Part shown: positions 16,285 through 25,483 of the stretch, one piece after another
Position numbering within the stretch: the stretch's first letter is position 1
Layout of the letters: the number at the start of each line of letters is the position of its first letter
NCBI RefSeq assembly: GCF_000526315.1
Contig: NZ_JAFV01000001.1
Span: forward strand, 1,984,001-2,048,000
DNA length: 64,000 nt
DNA from: Methylopila sp. 73B
GTDB taxonomy: Bacteria > Pseudomonadota > Alphaproteobacteria > Rhizobiales > Methylopilaceae
Direction of reading: 5' to 3'
Translations under genes and position numbers: made by a program
Notes under the pieces: model-generated
Told to the model about the DNA's origin: nothing
The model's database searches: none
What the model saw: the letters and a program-made list of their open reading frames with translations, nothing else

Positions 16285-17178
16285 ATGAGCCCGACCGATC
16301 CGAAGCCGCAAGCGGCGCCCGGCGTCTGCCCGATGACCGGCGCGCGCCCCGGCGACCCCTCCCCGATCGCCGCCGCGCCGACGGCGACGCACGCCGCGAC
16401 GCCGACGGTTTCCCCCGCGTCGCGACCGCGGTCCTCGGGCTCCAACGAGCCGCGCAAGACGCTGCTGCTGACCGGCGCAAGCCGCGGCATCGGCCACGCC
16501 ACGGTCAAGCGGTTCTCCGCCGTCGGCTGGCGCGTCATCACCTGCTCGCGGCATCATTTTCCCGAAGAGTGCCCCTGGGGCGCGGGCCCCGAGGACCATG
16601 TCCAGGTCGACCTGTCCGACGTGGACGACACCGTGCGCGCGATCGACGAGATCAAGAGCCGGCTGGACGGCGGATTGATCCATGCGCTGGTGAACAACGC
16701 CGGCATCTCGCCCAAGGCCCCCGGCGGCGGCCGCCTGAACGGGCTCGAGACCGCGCTCGACGACTGGAAGACCGTGTTCCAGGTCAATTTCTTCGCGCCG
16801 ATCATGCTGGCGCGCGGGCTCTCCGCGGAGCTTACGGCGGCCAAGGGCTCGATCGTGAACGTCACCTCGATCGCCGGCGGCCGGGTGCACCCCTTCGCGG
16901 GCGCGGCCTACGCCACCTCGAAGGCGGCGCTCGCCTCGCTCACCCGCGAGATGGCCGCGGACTTCGGGCCGCTCGGCGTGCGCGTCAACGCCATCGCGCC
17001 GGGCGAGATTGACACGGCGATCCTTTCTCCCGGCACCGACAGGATCGTGGCGCAAATTCCGCTCCGCCGGCTCGGCACGCCGGACGAGGTCGCGAAGACG
17101 ATCTACTTCCTGTGCACCGAGAACTCGTCCTACGTGACGGGCGCCGAGATCCACATCAACGGCGGCCAGCACGTCTGA
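16285..17178 (+). CDS. SDR family oxidoreductase with disordered N-terminal extension
   Basis: A 297-residue short-chain dehydrogenase/reductase. The Rossmann glycine motif TGASRGIG lies at 63-70, NNAG in LVNNAGISPKAPG, and the catalytic YxxxK in AYATSKAAL. The C-terminal EIHINGGQHV is typical of NAD(P)-dependent classical SDRs. The first 57 residues are an unusual Pro/Ala/Thr-rich extension containing VCPMTGARPGDPSP, with no predicted fold. The ATG at 16285 lies 19 bp after the pdxH stop with an AGGA ribosome site, so the two genes are probably one unit, but a shared pathway is not evident. The substrate is unknown. Confidence 0.85.
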   Translation: MSPTDPKPQAAPGVCPMTGARPGDPSPIAAAPTATHAATPTVSPASRPRSSGSNEPRKTLLLTGASRGIGHATVKRFSAVGWRVITCSRHHFPEECPWGAGPEDHVQVDLSDVDDTVRAIDEIKSRLDGGLIHALVNNAGISPKAPGGGRLNGLETALDDWKTVFQVNFFAPIMLARGLSAELTAAKGSIVNVTSIAGGRVHPFAGAAYATSKAALASLTREMAADFGPLGVRVNAIAPGEIDTAILSPGTDRIVAQIPLRRLGTPDEVAKTIYFLCTENSSYVTGAEIHINGGQHV

Positions 17179-17205
17179 CGACGTGGTGGGCGGCGCCGCT
17201 CGCGC

Positions 17206-19572
17206 TCACCGGGTCGCGAAGGCCCGCGCCCGCGTCATGGAGCCGTCGAACGACACCACGGGGCTCGGGCGGCCGATCAGGTAGCCCTGGATCTCCTCGC
17301 AGTTGAGCTCCGCCAGGAACGCGCGCTGCTCAACGGTCTCCACGCCCTCGGCGGTGATCGGCATGCCGAGGCTCTCGCCGAGGGCCACGACCGCCCGCAC
17401 GATGGCCTTCGCCTGCGGGCTGGTCGAGATCTGCCGGATGAACGAGGCGTCGATCTTGATGCGGTCGAACGGGAACGACTGCAGATAGGACAGCGACGAG
17501 TAGCCGGTGCCGAAGTCGTCCATGGCGATCTGGACGCCGAGCGCCTTCAGCCGCCGCAGCGTGTGGAGCGCGCTCGAGAGGTTGTCGAGCAGCACCCCTT
17601 CGGTGATCTCGAGTTCGAGGCGTTTCGCCGGCAGCCCGGTCTCGACCAGGATGCCGTGCACCAGCTCGACGATGTCGCCGTGCTGGAACTGCACCGGCGA
17701 GAGGTTCACCGCGACCTTGCCGGGCTTGATCCAGCCGGCCGCGTCCTGGCAGGCGCGGCGCAACACCCACTCGCCGATCGGCACGATCGCGGCGGTCTCC
17801 TCGGCCACGGGAATGAACACGGCGGGCGACACCACGCCGCGGGTGGGGTGCTTCCAGCGCAGCAGCGCCTCGAAGCCGACGATCTCGCCCGTCTGCGTGT
17901 TCGCCTGCGGCATCCAGTGCAGGAACATCTCGTTGCGGGAGATCGCGGTCGCGAGGTCCTGCTGCAGGGCCCGGCGCTCGCGCAGCGCGAGGTCCATCTC
18001 GGGCTCGAAGCCGCGCGCCAGACCCCGTCCCTCGGCCTTGGCCCGGTAGAGCGCGCTGTCGGCGTTGGCGAACAGGGTGTCCGTGGTGGAGCCGTGGTGG
18101 GGATAGACGGCGTAGCCGACGCTCGCGCCGCAGCGGATGGTCTTGCCGGCGATCACGGTTTCGGTGTTGAGCCGCTCCGTCAGCCGCGCCGCGAGCTTGT
18201 CGGCGTCGCCGGCGTCCGGGCCGGTCCCGATCAGCACGAACTCGTCGCCGCCGAGACGGAAGGTCATCGCGTCCGGCGCGGCCGAGACGATCCTGCGCGA
18301 CGCCGTGCGCAGCAGGTCGTCGCCCGCCGCATGGCCGAAGACGTCGTTGACCTCCTTGAACTTGTCGAGGTCGACGCAGAACAGCGCGACCTCCCCTCCC
18401 CGCTTCAAGGCGGCGGCGAGCGCTTCGTTGAAGGCGGCGCGGTTGGCGAGGCCGGTCAGCGGGTCGTGGTAGGCGAGGTGGCGGATGCGGTGCTCGTTGC
18501 GGCGCTGCTCGGAGAGGTCGCGCAAGGTGTAGACGCGGCGGAGCCTGCCCTCGAGCGTCATGTCGCGGCTTGCGATCTCGACCGGGACGGTCTCGCGGCC
18601 CGTGGCCTTCAGCAGGGCCTCCTGCGGCTTGGCGAAGCTCGCGGACAGCAGCCGATCCGGGTCCGGCGCCGCGAGGAAGTCCCGCAGCGCGCGGCCCCGC
18701 AGCACCGCGGGGTCGAGCCCGATCAGACGGGCGGCCGCGAGGTTGACGTCGACGATGCGCTGGTCCTCGCAGATCACCAGGCCTTCGTTGGTCAGGTCGG
18801 CGAAGGCGCGGTCACGGGCGTTCTGCTGGCTGCCGCCGGCGCCGAAGCGCCCATCCGCCATGGCGCCGACGAAGGCGGCGACGAGCGAGGTCACGCTGAC
18901 GGCGGCGGCGACGAAGGCCAGCTGCATGCCGTCGATGGCGTTGGCAAAGGTCAGGAGCCCGGCGTTCGGCCGGACCAGGGCGCCGACGGTCGAGAGGGCG
19001 TGAAAGGCGAACAGCGCAATCCCAAGCAACGCGGCCGCGAGCGCGTACCCGGCGATCGTCCTGAGCTTCGACGCGAGCGCGAAGGCGCCGGCGGCGCCGA
19101 CGGCCACGACGACCGTCGCCAGGGAGAACATGGTCATGTCGAGCGACGCGCGTCCCGGCGCGCGCAGCGCGCTGACCCCGACGAAGCCAGCCAGCGCCGC
19201 GGCCGATCCAAAGAGCGCGCCGCCGATCGCCGCCTTGGCGACGGCGCCGCGCTTGAAGGCGGCGCCCGTGACGTAGACGGCGGTCACGGCGACGACCAGC
19301 GCGATCACCAGCGACGCGCCGACGATACGCAGATCGTAGGCCGCGCCCTCGACGCCGCCGAGCGCGAGCAGAGCCAGCGCATGCCCGACCCACGCGGACA
19401 GTCCGAGCGCCGCGCCGGCGAGCCCGGCGCGCCAGATCCGCCCCTCGTCGGAGGCCTCGTCCATGCGCGCCAGCAGCACGATCGCGAGCGCGCCGGTCAG
19501 GCAGCACGCAAGCAGCAGCGTGGCCAGTCCGGGGAGCGGCAGATCGATCGAAGCTGCGGAGAACCAGGGCAT
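17206..19572 (-). CDS. Membrane MHYT-PAS-GGDEF-EAL cyclic-di-GMP protein
   Basis: A 788-residue inner-membrane regulator of cyclic-di-GMP. Residues 1-240 form about seven hydrophobic helices resembling a MHYT sensor, but the MHYT motif is degenerate (WVGHALALL at 61-69 and FHALSTVG at 190-197). A PAS domain spans about 255-355, then a diguanylate cyclase domain with an intact RLGGDEF (439-445). An EAL phosphodiesterase domain follows, with FEAL (567-570) and DDFGTGYSS (685-693). Both catalytic signatures look complete, so the protein could make and break c-di-GMP. It is transcribed alone. Which activity dominates cannot be told from sequence. Confidence 0.9.
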   Translation of the reverse strand: MPWFSAASIDLPLPGLATLLLACCLTGALAIVLLARMDEASDEGRIWRAGLAGAALGLSAWVGHALALLALGGVEGAAYDLRIVGASLVIALVVAVTAVYVTGAAFKRGAVAKAAIGGALFGSAAALAGFVGVSALRAPGRASLDMTMFSLATVVVAVGAAGAFALASKLRTIAGYALAAALLGIALFAFHALSTVGALVRPNAGLLTFANAIDGMQLAFVAAAVSVTSLVAAFVGAMADGRFGAGGSQQNARDRAFADLTNEGLVICEDQRIVDVNLAAARLIGLDPAVLRGRALRDFLAAPDPDRLLSASFAKPQEALLKATGRETVPVEIASRDMTLEGRLRRVYTLRDLSEQRRNEHRIRHLAYHDPLTGLANRAAFNEALAAALKRGGEVALFCVDLDKFKEVNDVFGHAAGDDLLRTASRRIVSAAPDAMTFRLGGDEFVLIGTGPDAGDADKLAARLTERLNTETVIAGKTIRCGASVGYAVYPHHGSTTDTLFANADSALYRAKAEGRGLARGFEPEMDLALRERRALQQDLATAISRNEMFLHWMPQANTQTGEIVGFEALLRWKHPTRGVVSPAVFIPVAEETAAIVPIGEWVLRRACQDAAGWIKPGKVAVNLSPVQFQHGDIVELVHGILVETGLPAKRLELEITEGVLLDNLSSALHTLRRLKALGVQIAMDDFGTGYSSLSYLQSFPFDRIKIDASFIRQISTSPQAKAIVRAVVALGESLGMPITAEGVETVEQRAFLAELNCEEIQGYLIGRPSPVVSFDGSMTRARAFATR

Positions 19573-19774
19573 TCTGCGGGAGCCGGTGCGGGGTCGGTCG
19601 TGAGGCGACGACTAAACACGCATCAGGATAATAAGTGATGAAATTTCAACCACCGCGGACCGGAAACGGACGTTCGCTTCAAGCGCGTCGGTGGCCTCTG
19701 CACACGGCAAACGACGCTCTGGCCGCTCCCGGTCGAGGGCGTCGACGGACCGCCCCGCGCCTGTCGGGCGAGGC

Positions 19775-20755
19775 CTAAAGCCAGCGCCGCCATTTGAAGA
19801 CAATGTAGGGGACGATCGCGCTGATCAGCATCAGGCCGAGCGCCATCGGATAGCCGAAGCGCCACTGCAGCTCCGGCATCGCCTCGAAGTTCATGCCGTA
19901 GATCGACGCCACCAGCGTCGGCGGCAGGAACACCACCGCCATCACCGAGAACAGCTTCACGATGTCGTTCTGGGCGAGGCTGACCATGCCGAGCATGGCG
20001 TCGAGCAGGAAGGTGACCTTGTTGGCGAGGAAGCCGGCGTGCTCGATCAGCGAGGCGACGTCGCGCTGCATGGGGCGGAGCTGGGCCTTGGTCTCCTTCG
20101 AGGGCTTCACGCCCTCGATCTCGGCCGAGAGGTAGAGCACCACGCGCTGGAGCGTGACGAGGCTCTCGCGCGACTTCGACAGCAGGTCGCCCTTGCGGCC
20201 GATCAGCTTCAGCAGCTCCTGGTACGGCTTGCGGTAGGCCTGGGCGCCGGCGCGCTCGAAGATCAGGTGCGAGAGTTCGTCGACGTCGGCCCCGACCCGC
20301 TCGAGGATGTCCGCGATGCGGTCGATGACCGCGTCGAAGAGGCCGAGCAGGACGCCCTCCGGCGAACGGATCGGCTGCACGCCGTTCGCCTTGCAGGCGC
20401 GGGCGGCGAACAACGAGAACGGTTTGGGGTCCTCGTAGCGCACCGTCACGAGCGCCTTCGGCGTCAGGATGAAGCTGACGGCGGACAGCAACGGCATCCG
20501 CGTGTCGACATGGCAGAGCACGGACGCCGTCATGTAGCGCGCGCCGTTCTCCACGTAGAGCCGGCTGGAGGGCTCGATCTCCACCATTTCTTCGCGGGTC
20601 GGCACGCCGACCCCGATCGTGGCCTCGACCAGCTTGTCCTCGTCGGGGGTGGGCGAGATCAGATCGATCCACACCAGATCACCGGGCAGCGGCTCGCCGG
20701 GCGAAGGATCGACGCGCTGCAACGCGCCGTCGCGGGCGACGTAGACGATGAGCAT
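19775..20755 (-). CDS. corA: CorA family magnesium/cobalt channel
   Basis: A 326-residue CorA-type divalent cation channel. The large cytoplasmic N-domain (about 1-260) has the typical long helices (LLKLIGRKGDLLSKSRESL; MQRDVASLIEHAGFLANKV). Two transmembrane helices close the protein, with the selectivity motif YGMNFEAMP (GMN at 287-289) between them and a basic C-terminal tail (FKWRRWL). The ATG at 20755 (MLIVYVARDG) is preferred to an upstream in-frame start. It works as a pentamer in the inner membrane. No Mg sensor element is visible upstream. Confidence 0.93.
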   Translation of the reverse strand: MLIVYVARDGALQRVDPSPGEPLPGDLVWIDLISPTPDEDKLVEATIGVGVPTREEMVEIEPSSRLYVENGARYMTASVLCHVDTRMPLLSAVSFILTPKALVTVRYEDPKPFSLFAARACKANGVQPIRSPEGVLLGLFDAVIDRIADILERVGADVDELSHLIFERAGAQAYRKPYQELLKLIGRKGDLLSKSRESLVTLQRVVLYLSAEIEGVKPSKETKAQLRPMQRDVASLIEHAGFLANKVTFLLDAMLGMVSLAQNDIVKLFSVMAVVFLPPTLVASIYGMNFEAMPELQWRFGYPMALGLMLISAIVPYIVFKWRRWL

Positions 20756-20887
20756 GGCGAGCGCTCCGCCGGAGGGAGGGACTGGACGATCAGCGGCCAA
20801 GCCGCGGTAGCATGCTCCGCAAGCCTTCGCCAGCGTCGCGCCGGTTCCCTTTCTCCGCTTGCGGAAGAAGGTGGCGCGAAACGCCAG

Positions 20888-20976
20888 ATGAGGGGTCGTC
20901 TGGACATCATCGAGGCGGACGGAGGGCGGCCCAGGCGACCCCTCACCCCTACCCTCTCCCGCAAGGGGAGAGGGGG
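20888..20976. repeat. Intergenic palindrome (CCCTCTCCC-GCAA-GGGGAGAGGG)
   Basis: The 296-bp gap between corA and xseB contains this element instead of a gene. Its core is a 9-bp stem at 20952-20960 / 20966-20974. A TGAGGGGTCG (20888-20897) and a CGACCCCTCA-type arm near 20935-20945 enclose it. Similar CCTCTCCCC/GGGGAGAGG dyads occur at 25257-25417 and 27370-27520, so it belongs to a repeat family. Confidence 0.7.
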
Positions 20977-21051
20977 ACGACGACGTGGCGCTTCATCTCA
21001 ACGCGAGCGGTCTCAATCCCCGTCGAAAAACCGCGCGCTTCCCGCGCTCCT

Positions 21052-21330
21052 CTACCCCGGATCGAGCGGCGAGAGGCCCTTCGCGGCGCCATCGGCGCCC
21101 ACCGAGATGATCTCGACCCGCGCTTCGGCCTTGGCCAGCAGCTCGTCGCAGCGCTTCTTCAGGGCCTCGCCGCGGCGGTAGATCTCGATCGATTCCTCGA
21201 GCGAGGCGCGCCCCTGTTCGAGCCTCGAGACGATGCCTTCGAGTTCGCCGAGCGCGGCTTCAAAGGTCAGTCCGGCGACGTCAGGGTCGGACGCTTGCGC
21301 GTCGGACGCTTGGGGGGCGATGTCGGGCAC
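21052..21330 (-). CDS. xseB: Exodeoxyribonuclease VII small subunit
   Basis: A 92-residue protein matching XseB: LTFEAALGELEGIVSRLEQG, then SLEESIEIYRRGEALKKRC and a short coiled-coil tail. Several copies bind one XseA to form exonuclease VII, which degrades single-stranded DNA. The N-terminal 20 residues are a variable acidic leader. xseA is not nearby in this window. The HDAC-family gene starts upstream on the same strand; its stop lies 41 bp before this start, and this order (AcuC-like deacetylase then xseB) is one I recall from other Rhizobiales. Confidence 0.93.
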   Translation of the reverse strand: MPDIAPQASDAQASDPDVAGLTFEAALGELEGIVSRLEQGRASLEESIEIYRRGEALKKRCDELLAKAEARVEIISVGADGAAKGLSPLDPG

Positions 21331-21371
21331 GGCGCGGCTCCTCTCGTCGAGAGGGGTGGTTTAGGCGCGGA

Positions 21372-22298
21372 TCAGCCGCGCATCAAGGCGCGGACATGCG
21401 CCGCCGTGGACTGGCCGAGCCCCTGCAGGTCGTAGCCGCCCTCCAGCACCGAGACCACGCGGCCGCCGGCGTGGCTGTCGGCGACCTCCATCAGGCGCTT
21501 AGTCATCCAGCTGTAGTCCTCCTCCACCAGCCAGAGCCCGCCGAGCGGGTCGCGCTTGTGGGCGTCGAAGCCGGCCGAGATCACGATCAGGTCCGGCGAG
21601 AAGGTTTTCAGCGAGGGGATGATGGCGTCGTCAAAGGCTTCCCGGAATTTGTCGCCGCCGTCGCCGGCGCGCATCGGGCAGTTGACGATGTTGCCGACGC
21701 CGGTCTCCGACCGGGCGCCGGTGCCCGGAAACAGCGGCATCTGGTGGGTCGAGGCGTACATGATGCTCGGGTCGTCCCAGACGATCGCCTGGGTGCCGTT
21801 GCCGTGGTGGACGTCGAAGTCGACGATCGCGACCTTCTGGGCGCCGAACTTTTTCTGGGCGTGGCGCGCGGCGCAGACGACGAAGTTGAAAAAGCAAAAG
21901 CCCATGGCGGTGGTTTGCTCGGCGTGGTGGCCGGGCGGGCGGATGCCGCAGAACGCGTTCTGGGCGCGGCCCCCCATCACCTCGTCGACCGCATGGGTGA
22001 CGGCGCCGAGCCCGCGCAGCAGCGCCTCCCAGGTGCCGACGCTCATCACGGTGTCGCCGTCGATCCGCACCGAGCCCTCGCGCGGGCGGATGCGGTCGAG
22101 CGCTTCGACGAAGGCCTCGGGGTGGGCGAGCGTCGCGACCGCGGCCTCGGCGAGCGGCGCCTCGATGCGGGCGAGCGCCTGGAAGGTCTCGGCCTCCAGC
22201 GCCTGCTCAACCGCGCGCATGCGCTCCGGCCGCTCGGGATGGCCGGGCGGCGTCAGGTGGTCGGCGAAGGCCGGGTGCGAAACATAGAGCGTGGACAT
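21372..22298 (-). CDS. Histone deacetylase/AcuC family hydrolase
   Basis: A 308-residue zinc-dependent deacetylase-fold protein. It has the His pair in IRPPGHHAEQ (H124, H125), the metal-binding DFDVHHGNGT (D160, D162, H164), and SAGFDAHKRDP further on, so the catalytic set looks intact. Bacterial members include acetoin-utilization protein AcuC, acetylpolyamine amidohydrolases and protein deacetylases; the sequence alone does not separate them. The ATG at 22298 (MSTLYVSHPAF) is the family start; an upstream extension is not supported. Its order with xseB suggests one transcript. Confidence 0.9.
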   Translation of the reverse strand: MSTLYVSHPAFADHLTPPGHPERPERMRAVEQALEAETFQALARIEAPLAEAAVATLAHPEAFVEALDRIRPREGSVRIDGDTVMSVGTWEALLRGLGAVTHAVDEVMGGRAQNAFCGIRPPGHHAEQTTAMGFCFFNFVVCAARHAQKKFGAQKVAIVDFDVHHGNGTQAIVWDDPSIMYASTHQMPLFPGTGARSETGVGNIVNCPMRAGDGGDKFREAFDDAIIPSLKTFSPDLIVISAGFDAHKRDPLGGLWLVEEDYSWMTKRLMEVADSHAGGRVVSVLEGGYDLQGLGQSTAAHVRALMRG

Positions 22299-22390
22299 CG
22301 CGGCTCCGGCGTTGAATGAGGCCCGCCCGCGGCGCACAGCCGCAGGCTTCGGGACGATATGGCGCTGGCACGCCAGACGCCAACCCGGCG

Positions 22391-24133
22391 TCAGGCGCCG
22401 AGCGCGGCGTCCACAGCTTCGCCCTCGAGAGCTCCGGCGCCCTCGGTCACGGTGCGCGCCAGCCCGGAAGCCGCAACGGCGAGGTTCTCGGCGAAGAAGC
22501 GGGCGAGCGCGACCCGGCCCGAGGCGCGGTCGTCCGCACGAAGGCCGGCCAGCGCCTCCTCCGCGAGGCCCGCGCCGCCGGCCGCGAGCGCGAACAGGCG
22601 GAGATAGGGCGTCGCGCCGGCGAACGTCTCTCCCGGCGTGCGGGCCGCGCCGGTAAGCCACAGCGTCGCGTGTTCCAGCGCGTCGACCGCCTCCGCGAGC
22701 CGGGGGGCGGTCGCGCCGAAGCCCGGGTCGTTGGCCTCCGCCACGCGCCGCACGGTCTCGCGCAGGGAGAGAATGACGCTGCGCACGGTCTCGCCGCCGC
22801 CGAGCGGCAGCTTGCGGGCGACGAGGTCGATCGCCTGGATGCCGTTGGTGCCCTCGTAGATCGGGGTGATGCGCGCGTCGCGCAGGTAGCGCGCAGCGCC
22901 GGTCTCCTCGACGTAGCCCATGCCGCCGTAGACCTGGATCCCAAGCGAGGCGACCTCGCAGCCGACGTCGGTGCCGAAGGCCTTGGCGATCGGGATCAGC
23001 AGGCTGCCTCGGCGTTCCGCCGCCTCGTCGCCCGCGATCCGCCCCCGGTCGAGATCGACCGCCGCGCGGAAGCAGATCGCGCGCGCCGCGGCGGTGAGCG
23101 CCCGCATGGTGAGCAGCATGCGGCGAACGTCGGGATGGGCCGCGATCGGCGCGGCGCCGTCATGGCCTTCCGCCTTCCCCTGCCGGCGCTCCTGCGCGAA
23201 GGCGAGCGCGGCCTGGGTGGCGCCCTCCGCCGCCGCCACGCCCTGCAGCCCGACGCCGAGCCGGGCGTTGTTCATCATCGTGAACATGCAGGCGAGGCCG
23301 CGGTGCTCCTCCCCCACGAGCCAGCCCACCGCGCCGCCGGCGTCGCCATAGGCCATGGTGCAGGTGGGACTCGCATGGATGCCGAGCTTCTCCTCGATCC
23401 CGACGCAGGCGACGTCGTTGCGCTCGCCGGACGGCAGGATCTTCGGGACCAGGAACAGCGAGATGCCGCGGGTGCCGGCCGGCGCGTCGGGCAGGCGCGC
23501 CAGCACGAGGTGGACGATGTTCTCCGCCCAGTCGTGCTCGCCGTAGGTGATGTAGATCTTCTGGCCGAAGACCCGGTAGGTCCCGTCGCCCGCGCGCTCG
23601 GCCCGAGAGCGCAGCAGCGCGAGGTCGGAGCCCGCCTGCGGCTCGGTCAGGTTCATGGTGGCCATCCACTCGCCGGAGACGAGCTTGGGCAGATAGGTCG
23701 CCTTCAGCTCCTCCGAGGCGTGGGCCTCCAGCGCCTCCAGCGCGCCCTGCGTCAGCATCGGGCCGAGGCCGAAGGCGATCGAGCCCTCGTGCCAGAGCTC
23801 GGTCAGCGCCGCCCAGACCGAGAGCGGCAGGTCCTGCCCGCCGTGGTCCTCGGAGGCGAGCGTCCCGTTCCAGCCGGCGTCGCGCCAGCGGCGGTAGGCC
23901 TCGGCCCAGCCCGGCGGCGTCGTCACCTTGCCGTCCGCGAAGCGCGCGCCGTGGCGGTCGCCGGCCTTCGCCAGCGGCTCGAGCACGTCGGCCACGAAGG
24001 CGCCGGCCTGGCCGATGACGGCGGCGACCGTCTCCGCGTCGAGGTCGCCGTACACCCCCTCCTCCCGCGCCGCGGCGAAGCCTGCGGCGTCGAGCGCGAA
24101 CAGGATGTCGGCGACGGGGGCGCGGTAGGCCAT
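22391..24133 (-). CDS. Acyl-CoA dehydrogenase with extended C-terminal domain
   Basis: A 580-residue FAD enzyme of the long acyl-CoA dehydrogenase branch (N-, middle and C-domains followed by an ACAD C-terminal extension, PF12806-like). Signature parts are MNLTEPQAGSDLALL, KIYITYGEHDWAENI, GIQVYGGMGYVEET and PIYEGTNGIQAIDL; E427 in the last is at the usual catalytic-base position. The ribosome site AGGAGGAG lies eight bases before ATG 24133, which settles the start despite a much longer open frame. Such enzymes oxidise acyl-CoA or, in the DmdC group, methylmercaptopropionyl-CoA; the substrate is not known here. It is divergent from tsaC. Confidence 0.92.
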   Translation of the reverse strand: MAYRAPVADILFALDAAGFAAAREEGVYGDLDAETVAAVIGQAGAFVADVLEPLAKAGDRHGARFADGKVTTPPGWAEAYRRWRDAGWNGTLASEDHGGQDLPLSVWAALTELWHEGSIAFGLGPMLTQGALEALEAHASEELKATYLPKLVSGEWMATMNLTEPQAGSDLALLRSRAERAGDGTYRVFGQKIYITYGEHDWAENIVHLVLARLPDAPAGTRGISLFLVPKILPSGERNDVACVGIEEKLGIHASPTCTMAYGDAGGAVGWLVGEEHRGLACMFTMMNNARLGVGLQGVAAAEGATQAALAFAQERRQGKAEGHDGAAPIAAHPDVRRMLLTMRALTAAARAICFRAAVDLDRGRIAGDEAAERRGSLLIPIAKAFGTDVGCEVASLGIQVYGGMGYVEETGAARYLRDARITPIYEGTNGIQAIDLVARKLPLGGGETVRSVILSLRETVRRVAEANDPGFGATAPRLAEAVDALEHATLWLTGAARTPGETFAGATPYLRLFALAAGGAGLAEEALAGLRADDRASGRVALARFFAENLAVAASGLARTVTEGAGALEGEAVDAALGA

Positions 24134-24244
24134 GGGCTGAACTCCTCCTGAAGGCTTGAAAGCCGGGGCGCTCTTGACGGCGCCGAGGGCCTTGGGGCAA
24201 TGCCGGGCGGCGGCCTCACGCCGCGCGGGCGAGCTTAGGGCGTG

Positions 24245-25252
24245 ATGACGGCGGATAAAGAGGCAAGCGCGGGCGCGAGGGCAGGCTTTCGTCGCACGGC
24301 GCGGCTGACGCCGGCCGACGCCGCGACCGCCGGCGCGCTGCTCGCCGCGGGCCGCCTCGTGGCCTTCCCGACCGAGACGGTCTACGGCCTCGGCGCCGAC
24401 GCGACCGACGCCGGCGCGGTCGCCGACCTCTACGCCGCCAAGGGCCGCCCCGCGTTCAATCCGCTGATCTCGCACGTCCCGAGCGCGCCGGACGCGATGC
24501 GGCTCGGCCGCTTCGACGCCCACGCCCGCGTGCTGGCCGAGGCGTTCTGGCCGGGGCCGCTGACGCTGGTGGTGCCCGTCGCCGAGGATTGCCCCGTCTC
24601 CGACCTCGCCCGCGCCGGTCTGGCCACGCTCGCGCTCCGCGTGCCCGCGCATCCGCTGGCGCGCGCGGTGCTCTCCGCCGCCGGCCGGCCGATCGCGGCG
24701 CCCTCCGCCAACCGGTCGGGACGCGTCAGCCCGACGACAGCGGCCCATGTGCTCGAGGATCTCGCCGGCCGCATCGACGCCGTGCTCGACGGCGGCGCGA
24801 CCGAGGTCGGCGTGGAATCCACCATCGTCGCCTGCTTCGGCGCCGAGGTGCGCCTGCTCCGCCCCGGCGGGGTCTCCCGCGCCGAGCTCGAGTACGTCCT
24901 CGGCCGCCCGCTCGACGGCGACGTCGCCGACGACGCCGCGCGGCCGCTCGCCCCCGGCCGCCTGCTGTCGCACTACGCGCCCGACGCGCCCGTCCGTCTG
25001 GACGCGACGGAGGTCCGCCCCGGCGAGGCGCTGCTCGCCTTCGGCCCGGTCATCCCTGGCGCGGAGAGCGCCGGCGCGGTCGAAAACCTCAGCCCGTCGG
25101 GCGACCTGCGGGAGGCCGCCGCCAACCTGTTCGCCGCGCTGCGCCGCCTCGACGCCGCCGCCCCCGCGGCGATCGCCGTCGCGCCGATCCCGGCCGAGGG
25201 TCTTGGCGAGGCCATCCGCGACCGCCTGGAGCGCGCCGCGGCTCCGCGCTGA
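24245..25252 (+). CDS. L-threonylcarbamoyladenylate synthase, Sua5/YrdC with C-terminal Sua5 domain
   Basis: A 335-residue enzyme that makes threonylcarbamoyl-AMP from threonine, bicarbonate and ATP, the first step to the t6A37 modification of tRNA. The YrdC core shows FPTETVYGLGADA (41-53), KGRPAFNPLI, SANRSGRVSPT and GVESTIV. The C-terminal 120 residues are the Sua5 domain, beginning with PGRLLSHYAPDAPV, and distinguish it from the short TsaC. A GTG at 24242 is a possible start one codon earlier. It is divergent from the acyl-CoA dehydrogenase, with 111 bp between the starts. Confidence 0.93.
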   Translation: MTADKEASAGARAGFRRTARLTPADAATAGALLAAGRLVAFPTETVYGLGADATDAGAVADLYAAKGRPAFNPLISHVPSAPDAMRLGRFDAHARVLAEAFWPGPLTLVVPVAEDCPVSDLARAGLATLALRVPAHPLARAVLSAAGRPIAAPSANRSGRVSPTTAAHVLEDLAGRIDAVLDGGATEVGVESTIVACFGAEVRLLRPGGVSRAELEYVLGRPLDGDVADDAARPLAPGRLLSHYAPDAPVRLDATEVRPGEALLAFGPVIPGAESAGAVENLSPSGDLREAAANLFAALRRLDAAAPAAIAVAPIPAEGLGEAIRDRLERAAAPR

Positions 25253-25256
25253 ACGC

Positions 25257-25417
25257 AAAGCCCCCTCACCCGGAAGGCTTTCGCCCTCCGACCTCTCCCC
25301 ACCGGGGAGAGGTGAAGCAAGCGGCGCCGTCGCGCTCGACGGACGCCGCGAAGCGCGGGGTCTTCACCTCTCCCCGGCGGGGAGAGGTCGGCCCGCAGGG
25401 CCGGGTGAGGGGGCTTT
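25257..25417. repeat. Long inverted repeat with AAAGCCCCCTCACCCGG ends
   Basis: A perfect 17-bp inverted repeat, at 25257-25273 and 25401-25417, encloses two CCTCTCCCC...GGGGAGAGG-type stems. It starts 5 bp after the tsaC stop and probably also ends that transcript. The core resembles the elements at 20888 and 27370. Confidence 0.8.
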
Positions 25418-25483
25418 CCTCCCCGGCGCCTTCAACCCTCCCCCGATCCGTGCGACATGACGCTCGATCCACGGAGGCTTCCC

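Noticed and set aside
17563-19638. 691-residue open frame antisense to the GGDEF-EAL gene
   Set aside because: It mirrors the codon bias of the real gene and is rich in Arg, Gly and Asp, with no motif. The minus strand carries intact GGDEF and EAL signatures.
22391-25258. 955-residue fusion protein including the acyl-CoA dehydrogenase
   Set aside because: The extra N-terminus is antisense to the Sua5-type gene and the true start at 24133 has a strong ribosome site.
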